NCBI RefSeq assembly: GCF_009663685.2
Contig: NZ_RCOG02000024.1
Coordinates: 62,001 to 126,000 of the forward strand
Reading direction: 5' to 3'
DNA from: Cupriavidus sp. U2
GTDB taxonomy: Bacteria; Pseudomonadota; Gammaproteobacteria; Burkholderiales; Burkholderiaceae
DNA length: 64,000 nucleotides
The translations under genes were made by a program, and so were the position numbers. The notes below the pieces were generated by a model. It had not been told where the DNA came from and did no database searches. It worked only from the letters and a program-made list of their open reading frames with translations. Below, one piece after another: positions 18,598-27,730 of the stretch. Positions within the stretch are counted from its first letter, which is position 1, and every line of letters starts with the position of its first letter.

Positions 18598-18630
18598 GAT
18601 GGGATAGGGTCAGGCGACGCGCGGGGGCCG

Positions 18631-18966
18631 TCAGGCGATGCGCTGGGCGTCGGAATCGGAAGCGTCGGTCGTATCGGCCGTCCTGGCCATATCGGCCTGG
18701 CCTGCCGGCGCGATGCGCGACACGGTGGCGGTGGCCACCTCCACGGCAATCCGGTCGGCCTCCGAGCGGCGCAGTGCAAAGCGCGTGTAGCCTACCTGAG
18801 CAACCAACGGATCCTTGCCGAACGGGCCGAAGGTGACAATCTGCACGGATTCGCCGGGCACGAAGCCAAGATCGCGCAGGCGTCGCGCAACAGGGTCGCC
18901 AGGGGTGGCATCGTCCACCGATTTCACGATGGCGACCGTGCGCCGGGGCAGTTCAGACAACCGCAT
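18631..18966 (-). CDS. feoA: Ferrous iron transport protein FeoA
   Basis: 111 residues; the chosen start at 18966 has GGAAG at good spacing, while the longer frame reaching 19083 includes non-family sequence across the promoter. The SH3-like FeoA core is visible (RRLRDLGFVPGESVQIVTFGPFGKDPLVAQVGYTRFALRRSEADRI), followed by a longer acidic tail than in E. coli FeoA (about 75 residues). FeoA is a cytoplasmic partner of FeoB. A Fur-like palindrome lies about 70 bp upstream. Confidence 0.93.
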   Translation of the reverse strand: MRLSELPRRTVAIVKSVDDATPGDPVARRLRDLGFVPGESVQIVTFGPFGKDPLVAQVGYTRFALRRSEADRIAVEVATATVSRIAPAGQADMARTADTTDASDSDAQRIA

Positions 18967-19034
18967 ATGCTTCCAGTCCAAGGGCGGGATCGCCGCCGCG
19001 CGGCAGGGAAAATCCTGCTGGGTACGTAAATAGA

Positions 19035-19048
19035 AATCGTTCTCGATT
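19035..19048. promoter_or_regulatory. Candidate Fur box upstream of feoA
   Basis: AATCG-TTCT-CGATT is a perfect inverted repeat inside an AT-rich stretch, 69-82 bp upstream of the feoA start. Spacing and composition fit a Fur operator in an otherwise GC-rich promoter. It is a partial match to the GATAATGATAATCATTATC consensus. Confidence 0.5.
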
Positions 19049-19111
19049 GTATAGCATCCGCGCCATTTGCGCGCTGAAGCCACACCGTTGTCAGCTGTAT
19101 GTCATATGGAC

Positions 19112-19137
19112 GGAATAATTCGCCCTGCCGGACGTTT
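19112..19137 (+). promoter_or_regulatory. Candidate ECF-type autoregulatory promoter
   Basis: GGAAT, a 16-base spacer, then CGTTT matches the common layout of ECF sigma promoters (GGAAC/T at -35 and CGTT-like -10). It would start transcription about 40 bp before the sigma gene at 19185. Self-activation is usual for ECF factors; this site is a prediction. Confidence 0.5.
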
Positions 19138-19184
19138 ACCAGGTAACCACTCTCTCGGACCGCCCTCCGCCGCCCCCCAAACCG

Positions 19185-19703
19185 ATGGACAACGATTTCT
19201 CAGACGATGCGCTGCGCGAAGTGATCCCGAGGCTGCGCCGCTTTGCGGTGTCGCTGACGCGCAACGAGGCCAGCGCGGACGACCTGGTGCAGGCGTGCCT
19301 GGAACGCGCGCTGTCGCGCCGTGTGACGCGGCGTGACGGCGGCGACCTGCGCGCCTGGCTGTTTTCGATCCTCTACCGGCTGTTCCTCGACGGCCAGCGC
19401 CGCGCCAGGCGGTACGCGGGCCTGCTGACGCTGTTCGGCGTGGGCAGTGACGAAGACAGCGCCCCCTCCACCGAAGATGTGGTGCTGACCCGCTCGGCGC
19501 TCGATAACTTCAACCAGTTGTCAGCCGAACAGCGCGCGCTGCTGATGCTGGTCACGGTGGAGGGGCTTAGCTACCAGGAGGCCGCCGATGCGCTCGACGT
19601 GCCCATCGGCACCGTGATGTCTCGCATCTCGCGGGCGCGCAAGGCCCTGCGCGAACTCACCGACGGCAAGGTCGTCCATTCTCCCCTGCAGGTGCTCAAA
19701 TGA
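19185..19703 (+). CDS. ECF-family RNA polymerase sigma factor
   Basis: 172 residues. Region 2 is seen in SLTRNEASADDLVQACLERAL and the LRAWLFSILYRLFLDGQRR block; region 4 is LSAEQRALLMLVTVEGLSYQEAADALDVPIGTVMSRISRARKAL, including its helix-turn-helix. It lacks sigma regions 1 and 3, so it is an extracytoplasmic-function type. Its stop overlaps the anti-sigma start (ATGA), which gives tight co-expression. The regulon and signal are unknown. Confidence 0.92.
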   Translation: MDNDFSDDALREVIPRLRRFAVSLTRNEASADDLVQACLERALSRRVTRRDGGDLRAWLFSILYRLFLDGQRRARRYAGLLTLFGVGSDEDSAPSTEDVVLTRSALDNFNQLSAEQRALLMLVTVEGLSYQEAADALDVPIGTVMSRISRARKALRELTDGKVVHSPLQVLK

Positions 19704-20467
19704 ATACCCTGATGCCCACCGAACCGGAACTGCACGCCTACGTCGATGGCGAACTGGACGAAACGCGCCGGCTGCAGATCGACGCACTGATTGCCAGCCA
19801 CCCGGACCTGGCGCGCGAAGTGCAGGAGATCCGGCTCGACATGCAACGCCTGCGCGCCAGCATGGAGCCGCCCCCGGCCGACACGCCGGCCCGACTCGAT
19901 CCGTTCCGCATCCGCCGCGGCCTGCGCGACCGCATGCGGCACCGCGCGGCCATCGCCGCGTCGCTGGTCATGGCGCTGGCCGTGGGCGGCATGGGCGGGT
20001 GGCAGTCGCGCGAGCTGGCGCTGCGCCAGAGCTATCCGCCGATGGCCGATGCGATGTCGGCCTATCGGCTGTTCGCGGTCAGCGCCACGCCGCAGATGGT
20101 CGATGTGAAGGTCGATGGCACGGCCGCCGACGCGCGCGAACTGCAGTCATGGCTGAATCGCCATTTCGTGCAGCCGGCCCCGCTGCCCGATTTTTCGACC
20201 TACGGGTTTCATCCCGTGGGTGGCCGCCTGATGTCGACCGAACAAGGCCCCGCGGCGATGATCCTGTACCGGAACCCGCAGATGCAGGCCATCGTTTACT
20301 ACGTGCGGCCGCAGGGCGATCTACGCCTGCGTAACGGGTCGCGCACCGAAGGCAACCTGATGGCCCAGTACTGGCGCAATGGCCGGTATCTATATGCGGT
20401 GGTCAGTCCGACCGACAATCCGGCCGCGCTGCCCGTGCAGCGCGCCGTTGCGCCGGGCGATACCTGA
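19700..20467 (+). CDS. Membrane anti-sigma factor
   Basis: 255 residues. The cytoplasmic N-terminus has the zinc-finger-like anti-sigma layout (HAYVDGELDETRRLQIDALIASHPDLAREV), although the second half of the usual HxxxCxxC zinc site is missing. One membrane segment follows at about residues 83-100 (AAIAASLVMALAVGGMGG), then a periplasmic domain of about 150 residues that may sense the signal. Its gene overlaps that of the sigma factor by 4 bp. It should hold the sigma factor inactive at the membrane. Confidence 0.87.
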   Translation: MNTLMPTEPELHAYVDGELDETRRLQIDALIASHPDLAREVQEIRLDMQRLRASMEPPPADTPARLDPFRIRRGLRDRMRHRAAIAASLVMALAVGGMGGWQSRELALRQSYPPMADAMSAYRLFAVSATPQMVDVKVDGTAADARELQSWLNRHFVQPAPLPDFSTYGFHPVGGRLMSTEQGPAAMILYRNPQMQAIVYYVRPQGDLRLRNGSRTEGNLMAQYWRNGRYLYAVVSPTDNPAALPVQRAVAPGDT

Positions 20468-20626
20468 ACCATGCCGGTTAATGCTAGGGATTACCCCGAA
20501 GGGAGCCCGAATCCGCGGCGTAATCGCCATTTGGTCGTCGAATAACACAATTGCGGTATTGGTACGGCGCACGCCCCGGGCCTAAGCTTCACGCACGCTG
20601 AACACCCCGTTCCACGCGTACTTCAT

Positions 20627-20659
20627 AGCCACTGGCCCCTGGGCCGGTGGCTTTTTCTT
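20627..20659 (+). terminator. Rho-independent terminator after the sigma/anti-sigma operon
   Basis: AGCCACTGGCCC pairs with GGGCCGGTGGCT (12 pairs, one wobble) around a CT loop, followed by TTTTCTTTT. It lies 160 bp after the anti-sigma stop. The space between holds only a 24-codon frame at 20471-20545 that I could not support as a gene. Confidence 0.8.
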
Positions 20660-20683
20660 TTGCCCCGGGCTGGCCTTCCCCAG

Positions 20684-21574
20684 CTAGACGCCGGCCTGCG
20701 CGGCCGCCCTGACCGTCGCCACGAAGTGATCGCGTGCGGGATGATCGGGCGCCTGCTTCCACACGCAATAGACCTCCGAAGGCACCGTGGCGTCGGCCAG
20801 CGGCCGGAACGCTGCCCCCGCCATGCCGGACCGCGCCATGGCTGCCGGCACCACGGCCACCCCCATGCCCTGCGACACCAGCGACACCACCGACAACCAG
20901 TGGCGCACCTCGTGCCGGATACGCGGATAGAAGCCATGTGCGGCGCACATGTCGAAGATGCGGCTGTAATAGTCGGGCGAGGCCTTGCGCGAAAACAGCA
21001 CGAACGGCTCGCCGCGCAGGTCGGTCAGGGCCACCGTATCGCTGGCGGTCAGCCGGTGGTCGGCTGGCATGCAGCAGACGAACGGCTCGGCATGCGCCAG
21101 CGTGGCCGCCAGTTCATCGGGCACCCGGCTGGTGTGGACAAAGCCCGCATCGAGCTCGCCATGCAGCAGGGCGTCGATCTGTTCCTGCGAATTGAGTTCG
21201 GTCAGCGCCACGTGGATGCCCGGATAGCGGCGCTGGAATTCCTGCAGCCGCTGCGGCAACCCGCGATACAGCATCGACCCGACAAAGCCCACCCGCAGGC
21301 GGCCCACCGCGCCAGCCTCGATCTCGCGCGCCAGCAGCCGCGCCGATTCGGCCTGCGCCAGCAAGGCGATAGCCGATTCCTGAAATGCCCGGCCGGCGGC
21401 GGTCAGGCGCACGCCCCGACTGTCGCGCTCGAACAGACGGGCACCCACGGACGCTTCGAGCTGCTGGATATTGAGCGATAGCGGCGGCTGTGAAATCGAC
21501 AGGCGCCGGGCGGCGCGGCCGAAGTGCAGTTCCTCGGCCAGTACGAGGAAGTAACGCAGGTGGCGGAATTCCAT
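20684..21574 (-). CDS. LysR-family transcriptional regulator
   Basis: 296 residues. The N-terminal helix-turn-helix (MEFRHLRYFLVLAEELHFGRAARRLSISQPPLSLNIQQLE) is of the CatM/BenM/CbnR type, and the C-terminal effector domain includes GFVGSMLYRGLP and VVSLVSQGMGVAVVP. It is divergent from an acyl-CoA dehydrogenase/Bug/CoA-transferase operon, which it probably activates in response to a pathway intermediate. A perfect ATAC-N7-GTAT palindrome, the consensus of this LysR subgroup, sits five bases upstream of its own start. Confidence 0.93.
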   Translation of the reverse strand: MEFRHLRYFLVLAEELHFGRAARRLSISQPPLSLNIQQLEASVGARLFERDSRGVRLTAAGRAFQESAIALLAQAESARLLAREIEAGAVGRLRVGFVGSMLYRGLPQRLQEFQRRYPGIHVALTELNSQEQIDALLHGELDAGFVHTSRVPDELAATLAHAEPFVCCMPADHRLTASDTVALTDLRGEPFVLFSRKASPDYYSRIFDMCAAHGFYPRIRHEVRHWLSVVSLVSQGMGVAVVPAAMARSGMAGAAFRPLADATVPSEVYCVWKQAPDHPARDHFVATVRAAAQAGV

Positions 21575-21578
21575 GGCG

Positions 21579-21617
21579 ATACAAATTTTGTATTGATCAA
21601 GCCAATTTTAGAATTGG
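21579..21617. promoter_or_regulatory. LysR operator region (ATAC-N7-GTAT plus second palindrome)
   Basis: ATACAAATTTTGTAT (21579-21593) is a perfect 7-1-7 palindrome fitting the T-N11-A and ATAC-N7-GTAT consensus of BenM/CatM-type regulators. A second inverted repeat, CCAATT-TTAG-AATTGG, lies at 21602-21617. The pair fits a recognition site plus activation site between divergent genes. Confidence 0.6.
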
Positions 21618-21700
21618 ACGCGAATCGCTGGCCACCAAATAATGGATCCCAAACCATCCCGCCCGCCGTTCCGCAGGGCAGGGAGCAACGGAGACACCGC

Positions 21701-23512
21701 ATGCCGACCAGCGCCACCCGCCCCGCCGCATCGCAACCCGCGCGAGATTCCCGGCCTGACGCACAGCCAGATGCCCATCCGGTGCCCGACCGCCATGGAT
21801 CTAGCCTGTTCACGGCCGACCCCGACCTGCGGGCGCTGCTGCCGCTGTACCTGCCGGCCGACCTGTTCAATCACCTGCTGCCGCACCTGGAGCGCATGGG
21901 CGCGCTGGCCGGCGGCGTGCTAGACGAACTGGCCAACGTGGCCGACCACGCGCCGCCGACGCTGTCGCACCGGACGCGCACGGGGCTGGACGGCCAGCGC
22001 ATCCACAAGCATCCGGCCTACGTCGAACTGGAACGCGTGGCGTTCTCGGAATTCGGCCTGGCCGCCGCGTCGCATCGTGGCGGAGTGCTGGGCTGGGACA
22101 AGCCGATGCCGCCGGCAGCCAAGTACGCGCTGACCTATCTGTTCGTGCAGGCCGAATTCGGCCTGTGCTGCCCGCTGTCGATGACCGATTCGCTGACGCG
22201 CACGCTGCGCAAGTTCGGCGCCCCGGCGCTGGTGGACCGATTCCTGCCGAACCTGACCACGCAGGTGTTCGACGACCTGTACCAGGGCGCGATGTTCATG
22301 ACCGAACAGGGTGCCGGCTCCGATGTGGCCGCCACGGCCACGCGGGCGATCCGCGACGACAGCGCCGAAGGCGGCTGGCGGCTGGTGGGCGACAAGTGGT
22401 TCTGCTCCAACCCCGACGCCGCACTGGCCATGGTGCTGGCGCGCGTCGAAGAGGCCGATGGCACGGCCGTGGACGGCATCAAGGGCGTGTCGCTGTTTCT
22501 GCTGCCGCGCACGCTGGCCGATGGCAGCGCCAACCACTACCGCATCATCCGTCTCAAGGACAAGCTTGGCACGCGATCGATGGCCAGCGGCGAAATCCGT
22601 CTGGAAGGCGCGCACGCGCACCTGGTGGGCGAACTGGGCCGTGGCTTCGTGCAGATGGCCGACATGATCAACAACTCGCGGCTGTCCAATGGCGTGCGGG
22701 CGGCCGGCCTGATGCGCCGCGCGCTGACCGAGGGCCAGTTCATCGCCCGCGAGCGCCGCGCCTTTGGCAAGCGGCTGGCCGACATGCCGCTGATGCGCCG
22801 CCAGTTGCTCAAGCTCACGCTGCCCACCGAGCAGGCCCGCACGATGGTGTTCCAGACCGCCGAGGCGCTGCGCCGAGCCGACGCGGGCGAGGCCGACGCC
22901 TATCCGCTGATGCGCATCCTGACGCCGCTGATCAAGTTCCGCGCCTGCCGCGACGCCCGCAAGGTGACCGGCGATGCGATGGAGATTCGCGGCGGCTGCG
23001 GGTACATCGAGGAATGGAGCGATCCGCGCCTGGTGCGCGACGCCCATCTGGGATCGATCTGGGAAGGCACCAGCAATATCGTCGCACTCGACGTGCTGCG
23101 CGCCATCCGCCGCGAAGGCTCGCTGCCGGTGCTGCAGGCGCATCTGGCCGGTCTGCTGCAGGACACGCCGCTGCAGGCGCAGGCGCGCGACGTCTTTGCC
23201 GCGGCCATCGCCAACGCCGCCGGACTGGCCGCGCGGGCAGCCGATGCCGGTGCCGATGGCGACGTGCTGGCCCGCCAGGCCGCGTCGGCCCTGTACCACG
23301 TGACCAGTGCCGTCGCCATGGCCTGGGAAGCGGGCCGGATCGGCTCGGTGCGTCGCATGCGCCTGGCGCAACTGGTGCTCGTCCATCGCGTGCTGCCACA
23401 AGACCCGCTGGGCGGCGGCACCGAACCCGACTGGCTGGCCGATACCGTGGCCCCGCCCGCCGATGGCGTGGTGCGCGCCGCCGGTCCGGTCGATCAGGTC
23501 AACGTGTTCTGA
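21701..23512 (+). CDS. Acyl-CoA dehydrogenase, AidB-like long form
   Basis: 603 residues from the ATG at 21701 (GGAG eight bases upstream); the open frame to 21524 overlaps the LysR promoter and is unlikely. FAD-dependent acyl-CoA dehydrogenase signatures are AMFMTEQGAGSDVAATATRA, WRLVGDKWFCSNPDA, MASGEIRLEGAHA and IRGGCGYIEEWSDPRLVRDAHLGSIWEGTSNIVALDV. The extra C-terminal region, about 130 residues after the EGTSNI motif, resembles AidB-type proteins, which need not use CoA esters. It is first in an operon with a Bug protein and a CoA transferase, so a catabolic role is more likely than the DNA-damage role of E. coli AidB. Confidence 0.88.
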   Translation: MPTSATRPAASQPARDSRPDAQPDAHPVPDRHGSSLFTADPDLRALLPLYLPADLFNHLLPHLERMGALAGGVLDELANVADHAPPTLSHRTRTGLDGQRIHKHPAYVELERVAFSEFGLAAASHRGGVLGWDKPMPPAAKYALTYLFVQAEFGLCCPLSMTDSLTRTLRKFGAPALVDRFLPNLTTQVFDDLYQGAMFMTEQGAGSDVAATATRAIRDDSAEGGWRLVGDKWFCSNPDAALAMVLARVEEADGTAVDGIKGVSLFLLPRTLADGSANHYRIIRLKDKLGTRSMASGEIRLEGAHAHLVGELGRGFVQMADMINNSRLSNGVRAAGLMRRALTEGQFIARERRAFGKRLADMPLMRRQLLKLTLPTEQARTMVFQTAEALRRADAGEADAYPLMRILTPLIKFRACRDARKVTGDAMEIRGGCGYIEEWSDPRLVRDAHLGSIWEGTSNIVALDVLRAIRREGSLPVLQAHLAGLLQDTPLQAQARDVFAAAIANAAGLAARAADAGADGDVLARQAASALYHVTSAVAMAWEAGRIGSVRRMRLAQLVLVHRVLPQDPLGGGTEPDWLADTVAPPADGVVRAAGPVDQVNVF

Positions 23513-23538
23513 CGTTCCGCAGTCTGCTGTTCCTGAAC

Positions 23539-23570
23539 GGGCGCGCGCCACCCACCCGAATCGCGCGCCC
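23539..23570. other. GC-rich hairpin between acyl-CoA dehydrogenase and Bug genes
   Basis: GGGCGCGCG (23539-23547) pairs exactly with CGCGCGCCC (23562-23570). The flank GATATAAAAA is not a T-tract on the plus strand, so it is more likely an mRNA processing or stability element than a terminator. Confidence 0.4.
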
Positions 23571-23602
23571 GATATAAAAAGCTTCACCGGAGACAACGCA
23601 TC

Positions 23603-24601
23603 ATGCCCCAATGGCACCGCCGCGCGGCCCTGGCCGCATTTGCCTCGATGGCCGCCTGCACACTGCTTGCAGCGGCCACCCCTGCCTTCGCGCAGAAGGA
23701 TTTCCCGAGCAAGCCCATCATGCTGGTGGTGACCTACCCGCCTGGCGGCCCCACCGATGCGATGGCCCGCACGCTGGCCGCCGCGCTGAAGAACAGCCTG
23801 GGCCAGCCCGTGGTGGTGGAAAACCGCGCCGGTGCGGGCGGCAACATCGGTGCCGAGGTGGTGGCGCGGGCCGAGCCCGATGGCTACACGCTGATGTTCG
23901 GCACATCGGCGCCGCTGGCGATCAACGTGAGTCTGTATCGCAAGATCAACTACGACCCGGTCAAGAGCTTCACGCCGGTGATCCAGATTGGCCAGTTGCC
24001 CAATGTGCTGGTGGTGAATCCGGCCGTGCCGGCCAGGAACGTGCAGGAGCTGATTGCCTATGGCAAGGCGCATCCGGGCAAGCTTAGCTACGCGTCGTCG
24101 GGCAACGGGGCGTCGTCGCACCTGGCCGGCGTGCTGTTCAACAACCTGGCGGGCACCGACTTCCAGCACGTGCCGTACAAGGGCACCGGCCCCGCGCTGA
24201 ACGATCTGCTGGGCGGGCAGGTGAGCATGACCTTCACCGACGTGCTGACCGCGCTGCCATTCATCAAGAGCGGCAAGGTGCGCGCGCTGGGCGTGACCAC
24301 CAAGGGCCGCTCGCAGGCGCTGCCCGATGTGCCGACCGTGGCTGAACAGGGTGTTGCCGGGTTCGATGTTTCGGTATTCTTTGGCGTGGTGGCACCGGCG
24401 GGCACGCCCGCTGCCGTCATCGGCAAGCTGAACCATGCGTTCGCCGATGCGCTGCAGCAGCCCGAAGTCCGCAAGACGCTGCTGGCGCAGGGGCTGGAAC
24501 TGGCGCCGTCCACGTCGCCGGAACAGCTGGGCAACTTCGTCAAGGCCGAGGTCGGCAAGTGGCGTACCGTCGTGCAGAAATCCGGCGCACAGCTGGACTG
24601 A
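23603..24601 (+). CDS. Bug-type tripartite tricarboxylate transporter substrate-binding protein
   Basis: 332 residues with a Sec signal peptide ending TPAFA-Q (about residue 30). Bug blocks are FPSKPIMLVVTYPPGGPTDAMAR, VVVENRAGAGGNIGAEVVA, VPYKGTGPALNDLLGGQVSMTF and LPDVPTVAEQG. It is a periplasmic receptor for a carboxylate. It is only distantly similar to the Bug protein at 2690, so the two should bind different ligands. It lies between the dehydrogenase and CoA-transferase genes, consistent with supplying their substrate. Confidence 0.94.
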   Translation: MPQWHRRAALAAFASMAACTLLAAATPAFAQKDFPSKPIMLVVTYPPGGPTDAMARTLAAALKNSLGQPVVVENRAGAGGNIGAEVVARAEPDGYTLMFGTSAPLAINVSLYRKINYDPVKSFTPVIQIGQLPNVLVVNPAVPARNVQELIAYGKAHPGKLSYASSGNGASSHLAGVLFNNLAGTDFQHVPYKGTGPALNDLLGGQVSMTFTDVLTALPFIKSGKVRALGVTTKGRSQALPDVPTVAEQGVAGFDVSVFFGVVAPAGTPAAVIGKLNHAFADALQQPEVRKTLLAQGLELAPSTSPEQLGNFVKAEVGKWRTVVQKSGAQLD

Positions 24602-24632
24602 CATCACGACAACAGCATCACAAGGAAGAGAC

Positions 24633-25799
24633 ATGACGCCATCCCAAACCGGCACCAGCAGCAAGAGCAGCACGAGCGGCGCGCTGGCCGGCATCCGCGT
24701 AGTGGATTTGTCACGCATCCTGGGCGGCCCGTTCTGCGGGCAGATCCTGGGAGATCACGGCGCCGACGTGCTCAAGATCGAACCGCCGCAGGGCGACGAC
24801 ACGCGCACCTGGGGGCCGCCGTTCCGCGACGGCGTGGCGTCGTACTACTTCGGCCTGAACCGCAACAAGCGCGTGATGAAGCTGGACCTGAGCGCCGACG
24901 CCGACCGCGCGGTGCTGCTGGCCCTGCTGGCCGATGCCGATGTGCTGGTCGAGAATTTCAAGACCGGCACGATGGAGAAATGGGGGCTGGGCTACGACGC
25001 GCTGTCGCAGCGTTTTCCGCGCCTGGTGCATTGCCGCGTGTCGGGCTTCGGTGCCGATGGCCCGCTGGGCGGCCTGCCCGGCTACGACGCCGCCATCCAG
25101 GCGATGGCCGGCATCATGAGCATCAATGGCGAACCCGACCGCGACCCGCTGCGCGTGGGTTTGCCGGTGGTCGACATGGTGACGGGCCTGAACGCGGCGC
25201 TCGGCGTGCTGCTGGCGCTGCAGGAGCGCGAGCGCAGCGGGCGCGGACAGTTCGTCGAGGCGGCGCTGTATGACTCCGGCCTGTCGCTGCTGCATCCGCA
25301 CGCGGCCAACTGGTTCATGAGCGGCAAGACGCCGGGCCGCACCGGCAACGCGCATCCCAACATCTACCCGTACGACACGGTGGCCACGGCGACCGATCCG
25401 ATCTTCCTGGCGGTGGGCAACGACCGGCAGTTCCGTATCTTCTGCGAGCACATCGGCGTGGCGGAACTGGCCGACGACGAACGCTTTGCCACGGCCGGTG
25501 CGCGCTCGGTCAACCGGGCGCAGCTCAAGGGCACGCTGGAATCGAAGCTGGCCGCGTGGGACGGCAAGGCGCTGGCCGACGAACTGTCGGCGGCCGGCGT
25601 ACCGTGCGCGCCCGTGCTGTCGGTGCCCGACGCGCTGACGCATCCGCACACCGCGCACCGCGAGATGGTGGTGGAAATGCCTGGCGGCTACAAGGGCCTG
25701 GGCGCCCCGGTCAAGCTGAGCCGCACGCCGGCCACGTACCGGTATGCGCCGCTGACGGAGGGTAATGCGTTCCTGCCGAGAGAAGCGGCGAACGATTGA
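24633..25799 (+). CDS. CaiB/BaiF-family (class III) CoA transferase
   Basis: 388 residues, AAGGAAGAG upstream of the ATG at 24633. Family III CoA-transferase marks are LAGIRVVDLSRILGGPFCGQILGDHGADVLKIEPPQGDDTR, the run up to VENFKTGTMEKWGLGYDAL, and GYDAAIQAMAGIM with its catalytic Asp in the following segment (GLPVVDMVTGLNAALGVL). It transfers CoA between acids. It ends the acyl-CoA dehydrogenase/Bug operon and likely activates the imported acid. The acid's identity cannot be read from sequence. Confidence 0.94.
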   Translation: MTPSQTGTSSKSSTSGALAGIRVVDLSRILGGPFCGQILGDHGADVLKIEPPQGDDTRTWGPPFRDGVASYYFGLNRNKRVMKLDLSADADRAVLLALLADADVLVENFKTGTMEKWGLGYDALSQRFPRLVHCRVSGFGADGPLGGLPGYDAAIQAMAGIMSINGEPDRDPLRVGLPVVDMVTGLNAALGVLLALQERERSGRGQFVEAALYDSGLSLLHPHAANWFMSGKTPGRTGNAHPNIYPYDTVATATDPIFLAVGNDRQFRIFCEHIGVAELADDERFATAGARSVNRAQLKGTLESKLAAWDGKALADELSAAGVPCAPVLSVPDALTHPHTAHREMVVEMPGGYKGLGAPVKLSRTPATYRYAPLTEGNAFLPREAAND

Positions 25800-25806
25800 G
25801 GTGGCT

Positions 25807-25937
25807 GTTGCTCCCCTCTCCCGCACAGCGGGAGAGGGTTGGGGGAGAGGGCCGGCAGTTCAAACAACGGCAAATCGCAATGTGAACCTCAACGCCCTCT
25901 CCCCCACCCCTCTCCCATAAATGGGCGAGGGGAGCGC
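25807..25937. repeat. REPIN-like paired palindromic repeat, copy B
   Basis: Same structure as the element at 16107-16233 but in the opposite orientation: CCCTCTCCCGC hairpin, GGGTTGGGGGAGAGGG, a 45-bp spacer, then CCCTCTCCCCCACCCC and a CCCAT hairpin. Even the outer flank GTTATGCGCTCCCCT is shared between copies when one is reversed. It sits between the convergent CoA-transferase and lactate permease genes. Confidence 0.75.
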
Positions 25938-25954
25938 ATAACAAGCGGTGTCGC

Positions 25955-27664
25955 TCACCCCGGAATCATCCCCGTCAGCCAGTAAGCCTGGATCATCGTG
26001 ATCACGCCCACGATGAACGCGAACAGCAGGCTGTGCTTGACCGTGAAGCGGAACAGCTCCGATTCCTTGCCGACCAGCCCGGTTGCCGCGCAGGCCACGG
26101 CGATCGACTGCGGCGAGATCATCTTGCCCGTCACGCCGCCCGTGGTGTTGGCGGCCACCAGCAGCGTGTCCGACACGCCGATCTGGTGCGCCGTGGTGTG
26201 CTGCAATGAGCAGAACAGCGCGTTCGACGACGTGTCCGAGCCGGTCAGGAACACGCCCAGCCAGCCCAGCAGCGGCGAGAAGAACGGGAACGCGGCGCCG
26301 GTACCGGCCAGCAGCAGCGCCAGCGTGGACGACATGCCCGAGTAGTTGGCCACGAAGGCAAATGCCAGCACCAGGCCGATCGACAGCACCGGGCGGCGCA
26401 GCTCCAGCAGCGTTTCGAAGAACGTGGCGATGGCGTCGCGCGGCCTCATGCGCAGCAGCGCCACCGAGATGACCGCCGTCAGCAGGATGGCGGTGCCCAC
26501 GGCCGACAGCAGGTCGAGCTTCAGCACGGCCTCGTAAGGCTTGGGCGATGCCACGATTGGCGCGGCCTTGATGACGAGCTGGTCCAGCATCGGCACCTTG
26601 AACTTGAGCACCGAACCGGCCAGCGCCCCGTTGCCGGCAAACAGCGCCTTGAACGACGGCAGGCTCCACACCGTGACAATGGCCGTCAGGATGCCGAACG
26701 GCGCCCAGGCGCGAACGGTCTGGCCGAACGTGTAAGGCGACGGCTTGCGGTTCGACGGCGCACCGAGGCCGCCGCCAAAGCCGGCCATGGCCATCGTGCC
26801 GCCCGACATCGTGCCGGCGGACGCGCCACGTGCCGCCTGCGATGCCGAACGCGGCTGCCACACGCGCAGGAACGACGCCAGCGCGATCAGGCTGACCAGT
26901 GCGGACGTGATATCCGGCAGCTCGGGCCCGATGTGGTTCGACGTGAAGTACTGCGTCACCGCGAAGCTGCCGCCCACCACGAACGCGGCGGGCCACGTCT
27001 CGCGCACGCCCTTCCAGCCATCCATCATGAACACCAGCCAGAACGGCACGGCCAGCGACAGCAGCGGCAACTGGCGGCCGGCCATCGCGCCGATGTGCAT
27101 TGGGTCGATGCCGGTGACCTGGCCGGCGACGATGATGGGGATGCCCATCGCGCCGAAGGCCACCGGCGCCGTGTTGGCGATCAGGCAGAGCCCGGCCGCG
27201 TACAGCGGGTTGAAGCCCAGGCCGACCAGCAGCGCGGCGGTAATGGCCACCGGCGCGCCAAAGCCGGCCGCGCCTTCCAGGAACGCGCCGAACGCGAAGC
27301 CGATCAGCAGCATCTGCAGGCGCTGGTCGTCGGTGATCGACAGCACCGACGCACGGATCACGTCGAACTGCCCGGTCTTCACGACGATCTTGTACAGGAA
27401 CACCGCCGTGACGATGATCCAGGCGATGGGCCACAGCCCGTAGGCAAAGCCGAATCCGGCGGCGGCAAATGCCTGCTTCGCGGGCATGCCGTAGGCCAGG
27501 ATCGCCACGGCCAGTGCCAGCGCCAGCGTGACGGCGGCCGCCACGTGGCCTTTCATGCGCAGCACGGCCAGCGCGACGAAGAAGAACAGGATGGGTACCG
27601 CCGCGGCGAGCGCGGACAGCCAGAGGCTGCCCAGCGGCGTATAGAGCTGGGTCCAGGGTTGCAC
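25955..27664 (-). CDS. lctP: L-lactate permease
   Basis: 569 residues with a GTG start at 27664 and AGGAGA seven bases upstream. It has about 13 membrane segments and LctP family marks such as [66 protein letters not shown] and [36 protein letters not shown]. It imports lactate (and probably glycolate) with protons. It is the last gene of the lutA-lutC-lutB-lctP operon, 66 bp after lutB. Confidence 0.96.
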   Translation of the reverse strand: MQPWTQLYTPLGSLWLSALAAAVPILFFFVALAVLRMKGHVAAAVTLALALAVAILAYGMPAKQAFAAAGFGFAYGLWPIAWIIVTAVFLYKIVVKTGQFDVIRASVLSITDDQRLQMLLIGFAFGAFLEGAAGFGAPVAITAALLVGLGFNPLYAAGLCLIANTAPVAFGAMGIPIIVAGQVTGIDPMHIGAMAGRQLPLLSLAVPFWLVFMMDGWKGVRETWPAAFVVGGSFAVTQYFTSNHIGPELPDITSALVSLIALASFLRVWQPRSASQAARGASAGTMSGGTMAMAGFGGGLGAPSNRKPSPYTFGQTVRAWAPFGILTAIVTVWSLPSFKALFAGNGALAGSVLKFKVPMLDQLVIKAAPIVASPKPYEAVLKLDLLSAVGTAILLTAVISVALLRMRPRDAIATFFETLLELRRPVLSIGLVLAFAFVANYSGMSSTLALLLAGTGAAFPFFSPLLGWLGVFLTGSDTSSNALFCSLQHTTAHQIGVSDTLLVAANTTGGVTGKMISPQSIAVACAATGLVGKESELFRFTVKHSLLFAFIVGVITMIQAYWLTGMIPG

Positions 27665-27730
27665 GGGATGTCTCCTCGTTGGTGTTTGGGTTCTTGAATT
27701 CTTGTGGTGGTGGCGCGGGTGCCGACGCGG

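Noticed and set aside
20471..20545. 24-codon frame between the anti-sigma gene and its terminator
   Set aside because: No ribosome site and no similarity; more likely untranslated trailer.
21920..24718. Minus-strand open frame of 932 codons
   Set aside because: It runs opposite three clear genes (acyl-CoA dehydrogenase, Bug and the start of the CoA transferase) and shows only Arg/His/Gln-rich filler with no family motif, the usual shadow of GC-rich codon usage.
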